Below, one piece after another: positions 32,440 through 43,041 of a DNA stretch of 64,000 bases. The notes beneath the pieces were generated by a model. It worked only from the letters and a program-made list of their open reading frames with translations, did no database searches and was not told the origin of the DNA. The stretch covers positions 71,584 to 135,583 of the forward strand of contig JBCBXA010000001.1 of assembly GCA_039816825.1 (NCBI GenBank), given 5' to 3'. Source of the stretch: JBCBXA01 sp039816825. Its GTDB lineage: Bacteria; Pseudomonadota; Alphaproteobacteria; Rhizobiales; Rhizobiaceae. The position numbers and the translations under genes were made by a program. Within the stretch, counting starts at the first letter, position 1; the number at the start of each line of letters is the position of its first letter.

Positions 32440-33619
32440 CTTTGCCGGTGCCCGGCCACCCTTTGGTCCGGCGACCCACCTGATCAGAGAATTCAAGGGT
32501 GCACTGCCGACTGGTGATGCGCCCTTTTTGCTGGCTGTCTCTGGAGGGAGCGACAGCCTGGCGCTGATGCATCTGTGCTTTCATCATGCCGGTGCCCGGC
32601 GCGTTGCCGGAGTTGCCACGGTTGATCATCAACTGCGTGCGGAGGCCCGTGCAGAGGCGCAGTGGGTGGCGGAAGAAAGCGCGCGGCTTGGCTACCCCCA
32701 TACGATACTACCTTGGGACCGGCCTTCTGCCCAGAAGGATGTGAGCCAAGCCCTTGCCCGGGAGGCGCGGTTTGGCCTGTTGGCGGAGCGGGCGCGGAGC
32801 ATGGGCGTTCGAACCGTTCTCTTGGGGCACACGCTGGACGATCAGTTGGAAACTCTGCGCATGCGGCTCCAGCGCCTTGATTGGGTTGATTATGCGTCGC
32901 TCGGCCTGTCAGGCATCGCGCCCGTCACGCTGCTTGAAGATGTGGCGTTTCACCGACCGTTGCTTGGGGTTCGCCGGGACGAGTTGAGGCAGTGGTTGTC
33001 GCACCATGGTGCAGATCGTTGGATTGAGGATCCGTCCAATGACAGTCGCCACTATGAGCGGGTCCGTGTTCGCCAGACGCGGCATAGTGCTGGGGCTGCT
33101 GACCTCATGCGATTTCAATCGCTTGCCTCTCGCTGGCGATCACTGATTGAGCGCGATGCTCTTGCTCTTGCACAGAGTGCGCTGCACGTCGGCGATCGGC
33201 ATGTAAGCCTGAGACGTTCCGATCTTGTCGGGTACCCGTCGCCGGTTGTGACTTACCTACTGGGGTGTGTCATCGCGCAGATCGGCGACTCTCTGCGGCG
33301 GGTCGACGGGGCGATCTTCCGGAGCAATGTCGATGCCCTTATCCAGACCCGAAGAGGTTTTGCCATGGCGGGGGCTGTCGTGGATCATCGGCGATCTCGT
33401 GAGATCATCATTTACCGGGAAGTTCGAGACGCGGACTTTTCTGTTTCCGACCCGCTGCTGGCACAGCTGAAAAGCCTCTATCCGGACCTGCCAAGAGACG
33501 CTCTGCGAAGCCAGGCGTTTCACCGGCAGAGCCCTGCCAAGTCTCCACTCAACTGGCAGTCGCCATCGGAACGACAGCTGTTTGACACGCTTGAGCGTGC
33601 CGCAGGTCGTTCACGATAA
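32423..33619 (+). CDS. tilS: tRNA(Ile)-lysidine synthetase TilS
   Basis: A 398-residue ATP-pyrophosphatase-type enzyme that converts C34 of the AUA-reading tRNA-Ile to lysidine, an essential step. The PP-loop is SGGSDS (40-45), followed by VDHQLRAEA and GHTLDDQLETLRMRL. The start is uncertain: the GTG at 32423 overlaps cpoB by 17 bases and gives a normal N-terminus; upstream in-frame codons lie deep in cpoB. The C-terminal domain is short, ending about 200 residues after the catalytic core. The overlap indicates co-transcription with cpoB and probably ftsH, as in many proteobacteria. Confidence 0.88.
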   Translation: MPTAASFAGARPPFGPATHLIREFKGALPTGDAPFLLAVSGGSDSLALMHLCFHHAGARRVAGVATVDHQLRAEARAEAQWVAEESARLGYPHTILPWDRPSAQKDVSQALAREARFGLLAERARSMGVRTVLLGHTLDDQLETLRMRLQRLDWVDYASLGLSGIAPVTLLEDVAFHRPLLGVRRDELRQWLSHHGADRWIEDPSNDSRHYERVRVRQTRHSAGAADLMRFQSLASRWRSLIERDALALAQSALHVGDRHVSLRRSDLVGYPSPVVTYLLGCVIAQIGDSLRRVDGAIFRSNVDALIQTRRGFAMAGAVVDHRRSREIIIYREVRDADFSVSDPLLAQLKSLYPDLPRDALRSQAFHRQSPAKSPLNWQSPSERQLFDTLERAAGRSR

Positions 33620-33786
33620 GCGGAACTATTGCCGCATTGGGCGGCGCTTCCCTTGGCACCCATCCAAGTGCTGCCTATGTTCAACGGTAACGGTCCGGCA
33701 ATGCCCTTCTATTTGTCGACACCATCAACCGCAGATTGGCTGCAACGAAGGCGTTGCACACCGGCATTTCGCCAAGGAGCCGACGT

Positions 33787-35715
<1,929 letters not shown>

Positions 35716-35730
35716 GCCTTAGAGCTTCAA

Positions 35731-35754
35731 AGCCCCGCTTCGGCGGGGTTTTTT
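35731..35754 (+). terminator. Intrinsic terminator of ftsH
   Basis: The stem CCCCGC-TTCG-GCGGGG, with a stable UUCG loop, is followed by six Ts; it starts 16 bases after the ftsH stop. Confidence 0.9.
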
Positions 35755-35991
35755 GTGATCCAACTGGACGGGCAGGGCCCGGCTATCCCATTTCTCCCGC
35801 CGCTCACGAAATGTTACAGTGGTGCTTTAGAGCGTGCTTGGAGCCTTCGTTGGGAAGAGGCTAAGTGATCTGTTAAGCATGTCGCCCAACGCATTCTGAA
35901 CGCTTTGGCCCTAACGTCGCAGGTCTCAAAACATAAGCGCAGCGGCCGGACGGGGGCAGGCTGTGCGGCCAAAGGCGAGTTGGGGAATAGT

Positions 35992-37338
35992 ATGGGGCGC
36001 AAATATTTTGGTACCGACGGCATTCGCGGCAAAGCGAACACGTCGCCTATGACGGCTGACATTGCGATGAAGGTTGGTATGGCCGCCGGCATCGCATTTC
36101 AGCGTGGCGATCATCGCCATCGTGTGGTTATCGGCAAGGACACGCGGCTGTCGGGCTATATGATCGAGAATGCGCTCGTGGCTGGCTTCACGTCTGCCGG
36201 TATGGATGTGTTCCAGCTGGGACCTATTCCGACGCCTGCTGTGGCGATGCTGACGCGCTCCTTGCGTGGGGACATCGGCGTCATGATTTCAGCGTCCCAC
36301 AATCCATATCATGACAATGGAATAAAGCTGTTCGGTCCGGATGGATTCAAGCTTTCTGACAATACTGAAGCGCGAATTGAAGAACTGATTGATAAGGATC
36401 TCAGTGCGTATCTTGCGCAGTCGAGGAAACTCGGGCGTGCAACACGCATTGGCGTTCACGATCGTTATGTGGAGTTCGCCAAACGCACCTTACCGCGGAG
36501 AATGAGCCTAGAAGGCCTGCGTATCGTTGTCGATTGTGCCAATGGCGCAGCCTACAAGGTGGCGCCGACTACGCTTTGGGAACTGGGCGCCGAAGTGATT
36601 GCGATCGGTGACGAGCCGAATGGCTTGAACATCAATTTGGACTGCGGTTCGACTCACACTGAGCGTCTCTGCGAGAAAGTGCGCGAAATGCGCGCGGATA
36701 TAGGCATCGCCCTGGATGGCGACGCTGACCGCGTGATCATTGTCGATGAGCGCGGCGCTGAGGTGAATGGGGATCAGCTGATGGCCGTCGTCGGCCAAAG
36801 CTGGGCTCAGGACGGTCGTCTTGCCGCCGGTGGCGTGGTCGCCACCATCATGTCCAATCTCGGTCTTGAGCGCTATCTGCGCGAGAACAATCTGGGCCTG
36901 GCGCGCACGGCGGTTGGCGACCGTTACGTTGTCGAGCACATGCGCGAGCATGGCTATAATGTCGGCGGTGAGCAGTCTGGACATCTTGTGCTGTCGGACT
37001 TCTCAACGACGGGCGATGGGCTGATCGCTGCATTGCAGATTCTTGCGGTTGTCCAGAAAGAAGGCCGCCCTGTTTCCGAGGTTTGCTCGCGCTTTGAGCC
37101 TGTCCCGCAGGTGCTCGAGAATGTGCGCTTCGCCCGTGGCTCCACACCGCTTGAGTCGGCTGTGGTTCAGGAAGCGATTGCAGACGGCAAGTCGCGTTTG
37201 GGCGATAGCGGCCGTGTTGTCATCCGCCCGTCCGGCACCGAGCCGCTGATCCGGGTGATGGCCGAGGGCGATGATCAGAGCCTCGTGCGGGCCGTGGTCA
37301 ACGATATCGTGTCGTCCCTAGACAGGATTGCCGCCTGA
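35992..37338 (+). CDS. glmM: Phosphoglucosamine mutase
   Basis: A 448-residue enzyme that converts glucosamine-6-phosphate to glucosamine-1-phosphate for UDP-GlcNAc, the precursor of peptidoglycan and lipid A. Ser102 in MISASHNPYHDNGIK is the phosphorylated active-site residue. The metal loop is LDGDADRVI, the sugar loop GEQSGH and the phosphate loop RPSGTEPLIRVM. The start at 35992 gives the conserved MGRKYFGTDGIRG; an upstream open frame is not conserved. The 276-base gap behind ftsH holds the terminator and presumably its promoter. Confidence 0.96.
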   Translation: MGRKYFGTDGIRGKANTSPMTADIAMKVGMAAGIAFQRGDHRHRVVIGKDTRLSGYMIENALVAGFTSAGMDVFQLGPIPTPAVAMLTRSLRGDIGVMISASHNPYHDNGIKLFGPDGFKLSDNTEARIEELIDKDLSAYLAQSRKLGRATRIGVHDRYVEFAKRTLPRRMSLEGLRIVVDCANGAAYKVAPTTLWELGAEVIAIGDEPNGLNINLDCGSTHTERLCEKVREMRADIGIALDGDADRVIIVDERGAEVNGDQLMAVVGQSWAQDGRLAAGGVVATIMSNLGLERYLRENNLGLARTAVGDRYVVEHMREHGYNVGGEQSGHLVLSDFSTTGDGLIAALQILAVVQKEGRPVSEVCSRFEPVPQVLENVRFARGSTPLESAVVQEAIADGKSRLGDSGRVVIRPSGTEPLIRVMAEGDDQSLVRAVVNDIVSSLDRIAA

Positions 37339-37385
37339 CGTTTCACATGGGGTGGATACTTAAGAAACGCGGTAAAAAAGCGTGG

Positions 37386-37401
37386 TTAAGCCGGTTTTAA
37401 C
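37386..37401 (+). promoter_or_regulatory. Perfect CtrA box upstream of the outer-membrane barrel
   Basis: TTAA-GCCGGTT-TTAAC matches the TTAA-N7-TTAAC consensus exactly, 73 bases before the gene start and within an A/T-rich stretch. The spacing to the start suits a promoter-overlapping CtrA site. Confidence 0.65.
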
Positions 37402-37473
37402 TTAAAGCCTTCATTCTTCCGATCAGTAGGCGGATTCATTCGCCCGCCCGATAGTAGATTGGAAGGACGATCC

Positions 37474-38298
37474 ATGTCTCGAACCGCTCTCAACGTGACC
37501 ATGGTTGCAGCCATTGCGGCCGCTGGCATGGCCGTTGCCCCCGCAGCCAACGCTGCTGACCTTATTCCACCGCCGCCGGTGATCCACGTGCCTGAAGAGC
37601 CGAAGCATGTCGGTCTCGGCTGGTATCTTCGTGGCGATCTGTCCGCCGGTATCAGCAAGATCGGCGATGTGAACTATGCCGGCGGCGTGCTTCCTAAAGC
37701 TCGCCTTACTGAGAGCTATGCCATTGGCGTGGGTGCTGGCGTCAAGTTTGGCGACTATTTCCGCGGTGACTTGACCATCAACCAGCGCATGGGCGCAAAA
37801 TTCCACGGCGCGTCGTCAGGAACAATCGCCTGTGATGGCGTCTCTCCCGGCGCTTGTAGCTCCATGTCTGATCAGGAGCTCAACACCACTGAGCTCATGG
37901 CCAACGCCTATATCGACCTTGGCAAATTCAAGGGCGTGACGCCCTATATTGGCGGTGGTCTCGGCGTAGCCCGCACGGCCTTTGGCAACTACAATCTGAT
38001 GCGCAACTGTACATCGGTCGTGGCTACCAACACCCATTGCCCTGGCTACACCGGGGTGGCAGCCAACAATCTAACAAGCACGCAGAGCTTTGCCGGCGCC
38101 AAGTCTTGGAACTTTGCCTGGAACGTGCAGGCAGGTGTGAACGTCGATCTGACCCACAACACCTCGCTTGATCTGGGTTACAAGTACACCCGCATCAACA
38201 ATGTGAAGATGACCAACGATCCGAACCCTGCGGTCTTCCACAACACCAAGTCTCTGGGCTTCCACGACGCCCGCATCGGCCTGCGCTACCACTTCTAG
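37474..38298 (+). CDS. Outer-membrane beta-barrel protein (Omp25/31-like)
   Basis: A 274-residue porin-like protein. Signal peptide with cleavage near AANAAD (residue about 26), a short proline-rich stretch, then alternating hydrophobic strands: GLGWYLRGDLSAGI, YAIGVGAGVKFGDYFRGDLT, FKGVTPYIGGGLGVA, NFAWNVQAGVNVDLTHNTSLDLGYKY and a terminal ARIGLRYHF. Ending in phenylalanine is typical for proteins inserted by BamA. Small barrels of this kind (Omp25/Omp31, OmpW-like) are abundant in Hyphomicrobiales. ATG 37474 is preceded by GGAAGGA. Confidence 0.82.
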   Translation: MSRTALNVTMVAAIAAAGMAVAPAANAADLIPPPPVIHVPEEPKHVGLGWYLRGDLSAGISKIGDVNYAGGVLPKARLTESYAIGVGAGVKFGDYFRGDLTINQRMGAKFHGASSGTIACDGVSPGACSSMSDQELNTTELMANAYIDLGKFKGVTPYIGGGLGVARTAFGNYNLMRNCTSVVATNTHCPGYTGVAANNLTSTQSFAGAKSWNFAWNVQAGVNVDLTHNTSLDLGYKYTRINNVKMTNDPNPAVFHNTKSLGFHDARIGLRYHF

Positions 38299-38320
38299 CG
38301 TTCGCCAAACTGAAATTGTC

Positions 38321-38354
38321 CAAAGGGGCGGTGACGACAGTCATCGCCCCTTTG
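38321..38354 (+). terminator. Hairpin after the outer-membrane barrel gene
   Basis: A 15-base stem, CAAAGGGGCGGTGAC/GTCATCGCCCCTTTG (one G-U), with loop GACA; Ts at the end of the distal arm. It can work in both directions. Confidence 0.75.
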
Positions 38355-38412
38355 TCGTTGTGAAACCGGGTTTTCCCAATTGTCATTTGACTGGCTCGCC
38401 ACCCTCCATTAA

Positions 38413-38470
38413 TGCGGTCCGCGGGACACGGCCCCCCAACGGGTCGCGCCCATCTGTAAGGATGGAACAA
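38413..38470 (+). promoter_or_regulatory. Candidate serC leader RNA motif
   Basis: The bases before serC, with GCGGGACACGGCCCCCCAAC then GGGTCGCGCC and the small hairpin CCATC-TGTAAG-GATGG (about 38449-38464), resemble the serC motif described upstream of serC in alphaproteobacteria. The ribosome site AAGGA lies inside the 3' part of the last hairpin, so folding could block translation. Recognition is from memory of the motif and position, without a covariance search. Confidence 0.5.
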
Positions 38471-38471
38471 A

Positions 38472-39650
38472 ATGACAGATGCAACTGCCCGCCCGGACGT
38501 TCGTCCGGCGCGACTTGAATTCTCGTCCGGACCCTGCGCAAAGCGCCCCGGCTGGACGCCTTCCCAGCTCAATGATGCTCCACTCGGACGCTCGCACCGC
38601 GCCAAGATTGGCAAGGTCAAGCTCGCTGAAGCCATCGATAAAACGCGCTCTGTTTTGCGCGTGCCCGATGAGTACCGCATCGGTATCGTGCCCGCTTCAG
38701 ACACCGGCGCCTATGAAATGGCCATGTGGAACCTGCTCGGCGCTCGTCCCGTGACTATGGTGGCCTGGGAGAGCTTTGGAGCAGGATGGGTGACGGATGC
38801 CGTCAAACAGCTCAAGCTAGAAGATTGTGAGACCATAACTGCTGACTATGGCGTTCTGCCGGACATGGCGGCCATCGACTGGGACCGGGACGTTGGCTTC
38901 ACCTGGAATGGTACGACCTCTGGGGTGCGCATGCCGAACGGCGATGCGATCCCATCGGACCGCAAGGGCCTGACCCTTTGTGACGCGACCTCCGCAGCCT
39001 TTGCCCAGGACCTGCCATGGGACAAGCTCGATGTTGTGACCTTCTCCTGGCAAAAGGTGCTGGGCGGAGAGGCGGCTCACGGTGTGCTGATCCTGAGCCC
39101 CCGCGCCGTCGAGCGCCTTGAGACGTTCACCCCGGATCGCCCATTGCCGAAGATCTTTCGCCTCACCAAGGGCGGCAAGCTTATTGAAGGCATCTTCTCT
39201 GGTGCCACCATCAACACGCCCTCCATGCTGTGCGTGGAAGACTATCTCGACGCGCTCGACTGGGCGGCGGAGATCGGTGGTCTCGATGCCATGATCGCTC
39301 GGGCTGATGCCAATGCCGGCGCTCTTAACGATTGGGTTGATCGCACGGCGTGGATCGAGAATTTGGCCGTTGACGCCGATACCCGTTCCAACACATCTGT
39401 GTGCCTGACCATTGCAGACCCTGATGTCACAGCATTGTCGTCCGATGAGCAGGCTGCCTTTGCCAAGGCCATCGTGTCCGTCCTCGATGCCGAGGGTGTG
39501 GCCTATGATATCGGCGCCTACCGCGATGCCCCCACAGGGTTCCGCATTTGGTGTGGTGCGACCGTGGACACGGCCGATGTGGAAGCGCTGACTTTGTGGC
39601 TGGATTGGGCATTCGCCCAGCAGAAGGCCACGCTCAAGGCAGCGGCTTAG
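38472..39650 (+). CDS. serC: Phosphoserine aminotransferase
   Basis: A 392-residue PLP enzyme of the alphaproteobacterial type that makes phosphoserine from 3-phosphohydroxypyruvate and glutamate. Lys195 in TFSWQKVLGGE binds PLP. GVMP-like recognition motifs include SDTGAYEMAMW and WNGTTSGVRMPNGD. It is followed by serA, the preceding step of the pathway, on the same strand with a 147-base gap that contains a repeat element. The gene is probably controlled through the leader structure upstream. Confidence 0.95.
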   Translation: MTDATARPDVRPARLEFSSGPCAKRPGWTPSQLNDAPLGRSHRAKIGKVKLAEAIDKTRSVLRVPDEYRIGIVPASDTGAYEMAMWNLLGARPVTMVAWESFGAGWVTDAVKQLKLEDCETITADYGVLPDMAAIDWDRDVGFTWNGTTSGVRMPNGDAIPSDRKGLTLCDATSAAFAQDLPWDKLDVVTFSWQKVLGGEAAHGVLILSPRAVERLETFTPDRPLPKIFRLTKGGKLIEGIFSGATINTPSMLCVEDYLDALDWAAEIGGLDAMIARADANAGALNDWVDRTAWIENLAVDADTRSNTSVCLTIADPDVTALSSDEQAAFAKAIVSVLDAEGVAYDIGAYRDAPTGFRIWCGATVDTADVEALTLWLDWAFAQQKATLKAAA

Positions 39651-39667
39651 CCTCACAATCCTAAATC

Positions 39668-39773
39668 TCATCCTTGGGCCAGACCCGAGGACCATCTCAT
39701 TGAGGTTCTGAGCCAGCCGGCCATGATCTTCGGGCAGGCCTGAGGATGACGAACCCAGGAGCGCCTCGCGCTC
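39668..39773. repeat. REP-like palindromic element between serC and serA
   Basis: An imperfect inverted repeat with arms of about 28 bases (39668-39695 and 39722-39749), each arm itself a small palindrome of the form CCTTGGG-N5-CCCGAGG. It is followed at 39759-39773 by the hairpin GAGCGC-CTC-GCGCTC, which resembles three more hairpins at 63220-63297. REP-like elements of this kind are interspersed in many Hyphomicrobiales genomes; here it may affect mRNA stability between serC and serA. Confidence 0.65.
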
Positions 39774-39797
39774 AAACAACCGACAGGAAAGCCCAAT

Positions 39798-41393
39798 ATG
39801 GCACCTCGCGTTCTCGTTTCAGACAAACTCTCCCCCACCGCCGTACAGATCTTCAAGGATCGCGGTGTGGACGTCGATTTTCAGCCTGACCTTGGAAAGG
39901 ACAAGGCCAAGCTGAAGGAAGTCATCGGTCAGTATGATGGCATTGCCATCCGTTCCGCCACCAAGCTGACGGCGGATGTTCTGTCCGCCGCAGGCAATCT
40001 CAAAGTCATCGGTCGGGCCGGCATCGGCGTCGACAATGTCGATATTCCAGCAGCCTCGTCCAATGGCGTCATCGTGATGAATACGCCCTTTGGTAACTCG
40101 ATCACCACAGCTGAGCATGCCATAGCCCTGATGTTTGCCGTGGCACGCCAGATCCCGCCTGCCGACAGCTCCACCCAGGCGGGCAAGTGGGAAAAGTCAA
40201 AGTTCATGGGCGTTGAGATCACGGGTAAGACCCTTGGCCTCATCGGTGCCGGCAATATCGGTTCCATCGTCGCGGCTCGCGCCCTGGGCCTGAAGATGAA
40301 GGTCGTCGCGTACGACCCGTTCCTCAGCCATGAGAGGGCGGTCGATCTGGGCATCGAGAAAGTGGAACTCGATCAGCTCCTCGCCCGGGCCGACTTCATC
40401 ACTCTGCACGTCCCTATGACTGATATGACGAAGGGCATTATCTCGGCAGAAGCCATCGCCAAGATGAAAAAGGGCGTTCGCATTGTGAACTGCGCGCGGG
40501 GTGGTCTGGTGGATGAAGCGGCGCTGGCCGAGGCCATCAAGTCCGGTCATGTGGCGGGTGCCGCCTTTGACGTGTTTGAGATTGAGCCAGCGACTGACTC
40601 GCCTCTCTTCGGTCTGCCAAATGTTGTCTGCACGCCGCATCTGGGTGCTTCCACATCGGAAGCACAGGAAAACGTGGCGCTTCAGGTTGCTGAGCAGATT
40701 TCCGACTATCTGTTGGATGGAGCCGTCTCCAACGCGCTCAACATGCCTTCCATCACCGCGGAAGAGGCTCCGCGTCTTGTCCCATTCGTCAAACTGGCGG
40801 AGCTGCTCGGCGCCTTCACCGGACAGGTTACGGAAGGGGCGATCAAGGAGGTCGAAATTCTATTCGATGGCTCCGTATCGGAGATGAACACCCGTGCCCT
40901 CATGAGCGCGGCCCAGGCTGGCATTATGCGCCCGCTCGTCGGCGACAGCGTGAATATGGTCTCCGCGCCCATGAAGATGAAGGATAAGGGCATCAAGGTC
41001 TCGGAAGTGAAGCGTGACAAGACCGGTATCTATGATGGCTACATCAAGATCACCGTGCGCACTGAAGCGCAGGAGCGCTCCGTGGCCGGCACCGTTTTTG
41101 CCGATGGCAAGCCGCGCTTCATCCAGATCAAGGGTATCAACCTTGATGCTGAGATCGGTGAGCACATGCTCTACACGACCAACAAGGACGCCCCTGGCAT
41201 CATTGGCCTTCTGGGCAAGCACTTCGGTGACGCCGGCGTAAACATTGCGAACTTCCATCTGGGCCGTAACGCCCCGGGCGGTGACGCGATTGCACTTCTC
41301 TATCTCGACGCACCGATCCCCGCATCCCTGTGGGCTGTTGTGAAGGGGGAAGACGCCATCATTCAGGCCAAGCCGCTGAAGTTCGCCATCTAA
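39798..41393 (+). CDS. serA: D-3-phosphoglycerate dehydrogenase
   Basis: A 531-residue enzyme, the first step of serine synthesis (3-phosphoglycerate to 3-phosphohydroxypyruvate with NAD). The nucleotide motif is GAGNIGS (150-156); conserved blocks are NCARGGLVDEAAL and TPHLGASTSEAQE, with the catalytic His in the second. The length shows the long type with an ASB domain and a C-terminal ACT domain (DAPGIIGLLGKHFGDAGVNIANFHLG), the usual site for serine feedback. It follows serC. Confidence 0.96.
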   Translation: MAPRVLVSDKLSPTAVQIFKDRGVDVDFQPDLGKDKAKLKEVIGQYDGIAIRSATKLTADVLSAAGNLKVIGRAGIGVDNVDIPAASSNGVIVMNTPFGNSITTAEHAIALMFAVARQIPPADSSTQAGKWEKSKFMGVEITGKTLGLIGAGNIGSIVAARALGLKMKVVAYDPFLSHERAVDLGIEKVELDQLLARADFITLHVPMTDMTKGIISAEAIAKMKKGVRIVNCARGGLVDEAALAEAIKSGHVAGAAFDVFEIEPATDSPLFGLPNVVCTPHLGASTSEAQENVALQVAEQISDYLLDGAVSNALNMPSITAEEAPRLVPFVKLAELLGAFTGQVTEGAIKEVEILFDGSVSEMNTRALMSAAQAGIMRPLVGDSVNMVSAPMKMKDKGIKVSEVKRDKTGIYDGYIKITVRTEAQERSVAGTVFADGKPRFIQIKGINLDAEIGEHMLYTTNKDAPGIIGLLGKHFGDAGVNIANFHLGRNAPGGDAIALLYLDAPIPASLWAVVKGEDAIIQAKPLKFAI

Positions 41394-41429
41394 GGGAACG
41401 TTCTCGATGCTTCGACGTTTTGACAGTGT

Positions 41430-41451
41430 GCCAAGAGCATTCGCTCTTGGC
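41430..41451 (+). other. Perfect hairpin between serA and dps
   Basis: GCCAAGAGC-ATTC-GCTCTTGGC, a 9-base perfect stem, 37 bases past the serA stop. The tail (CTGTATTTC) is only weakly U-rich; it may be the serA terminator or part of the dps leader. Confidence 0.45.
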
Positions 41452-41480
41452 CTGTATTTCTGCGTCGAAAGGAGCACAAA

Positions 41481-41969
41481 ATGCCCGAGAATTTTGCCCA
41501 CGGTCTCAACGACAACACCCGGAACGAGGTTGTGGAACTGTTGAACGCGCGGCTGGTCGACGCAATCGACCTGCGCATGGCGGTTAAGCAGGCCCACTGG
41601 AATCTGAAAGGTACTGGTTTCATTGGCGTCCATGAATTGCCGGACGATGTGGCCGATCGCCTTGCCGAAGGCATCGACACCATGGCGGAGCGGGCAGTCA
41701 TCCTGGGCGGTATCGCTCGCGGTACGCTGCAGGATGCCGCCGAGAACACATCGCTTGATGCCTATCCTGCCGAGACCATCGACCTGCAGGACCATGTCGA
41801 CGCTTTGGTCGAGCGGTTCAAAGCCTTCGGTGCAAAAGTGCGCAAGGCTGCCGAAGCTGCCGAGGAAGCTGGCGATGGTGATACCGAGGATCTGTTCGTT
41901 GAGATCAGCCGCACCACCGACAAGGATGCGTGGTTCATCGGCGCTAATGGCCGCGAACGCGCGGCCTAA
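41481..41969 (+). CDS. dps: Dps-family DNA-binding ferritin-like protein
   Basis: A 162-residue mini-ferritin that stores iron by oxidising it with hydrogen peroxide and protects DNA in starvation. The ferroxidase pattern is present: KQAHWNLKG with His near residue 39, then ELPDDVADRLAEGIDTMAERAVILGG carrying the acidic ligands. The C-terminal helix with DTEDLFVEISRTTDKDAWFIGA is typical. The ATG at 41481 has AAAGGAG upstream. It is encoded alone with a terminator shared with the convergent transporter. Confidence 0.9.
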   Translation: MPENFAHGLNDNTRNEVVELLNARLVDAIDLRMAVKQAHWNLKGTGFIGVHELPDDVADRLAEGIDTMAERAVILGGIARGTLQDAAENTSLDAYPAETIDLQDHVDALVERFKAFGAKVRKAAEAAEEAGDGDTEDLFVEISRTTDKDAWFIGANGRERAA

Positions 41970-41989
41970 AGTGTTGCAATGACCATTTG

Positions 41990-42014
41990 AAAGGGGCACC
42001 CTGTGCGCCCCTTT
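41990..42014. terminator. Bidirectional terminator between dps and the DMT exporter
   Basis: The stem AAAGGGGC/GCCCCTTT followed by TT on plus and flanked by A/T on minus, in the 54-base gap between convergent genes. Works for dps, and possibly for the gene at 42024-42941. Confidence 0.75.
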
Positions 42015-42023
42015 TTGCATCTG

Positions 42024-42941
42024 CTACTTGCGCTGAGCCAGGCTCACACCGCCGATCACCAAGATCATCGCGACGCCGTGGTAAAGCCGGAGCTGCTCGC
42101 CGATCAACAGGACGGCGAGGAGGGCCGTGAAAAGCGGCACGAGGTTGATGAACAGCCCGGCACGGTTTGGCCCCACAACTTCAACGCCGCGAATGTAAAA
42201 GCCCTGCGCCAGGATGGACGGCATTATGGCGGCGTAGGCCACCAAAAGCCAGGCGATGCCTGTACCCGGCCAGACGTTTGCGCCGCGAGCTCCTTCTTCA
42301 ATCACCAGCAGAACGCTGGCGATGGCTGCGCCCGCAATCGCAAGCGTCAGGAAGGTTTGCCAGGCCAGTGCAGGCTTGTACTTCAGGCCAAGCGTGTAGG
42401 CCGCATAGGTGAAGGCGGCTCCCACCATAAAGAGTTCCCCAAGACCCAGCGCCGTGTTGAGCAGGGAGAGCGGATCGCCCCGGGTGACAACAACGGCGAC
42501 ACCCACTAGCGAAATGGAGAAGCCGACAACCTCCACCCAACGAACCCGCTGGCGGAAGATGATGAAGTTCAGAATGAAGATCAGTAGAGGAATGCCGGAC
42601 TGAAGGATGGCTGCGTTGGTGGCCGGCATGTGCACGAGGCCGGAATACAAAAAGAAATTGAACCCGGCATAGCCCACCGCGCCGAGCGCGAGCGGTATCC
42701 AGCCGACCTTGCGGATCATCGGCCACTCGACCTTCAGGTGCTGACGAAACAGTGTCGCGCAGATCAGTGTGGCAATGCCCCAGCGGCCCAGCGTCAGCAC
42801 GGCGGGCGACACCTCACCGGGCGCTGCGCGGCCAACCACGGCGTTGCCACCCCAGAACAGCGCGGTCAGCGTCAACAGCAAATAGGGCTGGTTGTAGAGC
42901 CAACTGCCCAGGGTCCGGCGATCATTGGTGGTGTCTGTCAT
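42024..42941 (-). CDS. DMT-superfamily exporter (EamA)
   Basis: A 305-residue protein with ten membrane helices formed by two EamA repeats (first around FWGGNAVVGRAAPGEVSPAVLTLGRW, second around AAFTYAAYTLGLKY). Such proteins export amino acids, metabolites or drugs. The substrate is unknown. It is encoded alone, convergent with dps and starting 100 bases from the divergent MuiA-like gene. Confidence 0.85.
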   Translation of the reverse strand: MTDTTNDRRTLGSWLYNQPYLLLTLTALFWGGNAVVGRAAPGEVSPAVLTLGRWGIATLICATLFRQHLKVEWPMIRKVGWIPLALGAVGYAGFNFFLYSGLVHMPATNAAILQSGIPLLIFILNFIIFRQRVRWVEVVGFSISLVGVAVVVTRGDPLSLLNTALGLGELFMVGAAFTYAAYTLGLKYKPALAWQTFLTLAIAGAAIASVLLVIEEGARGANVWPGTGIAWLLVAYAAIMPSILAQGFYIRGVEVVGPNRAGLFINLVPLFTALLAVLLIGEQLRLYHGVAMILVIGGVSLAQRK

Positions 42942-43041
42942 CGACCCGCACTAGCCTGCGCTGCATCTGTTTGCACCATCTTTCCGCCGTGATGCCCGGC
43001 AAAACCATCCATGCGGCCCGCCTTTCGGAGATCTCCACCCT

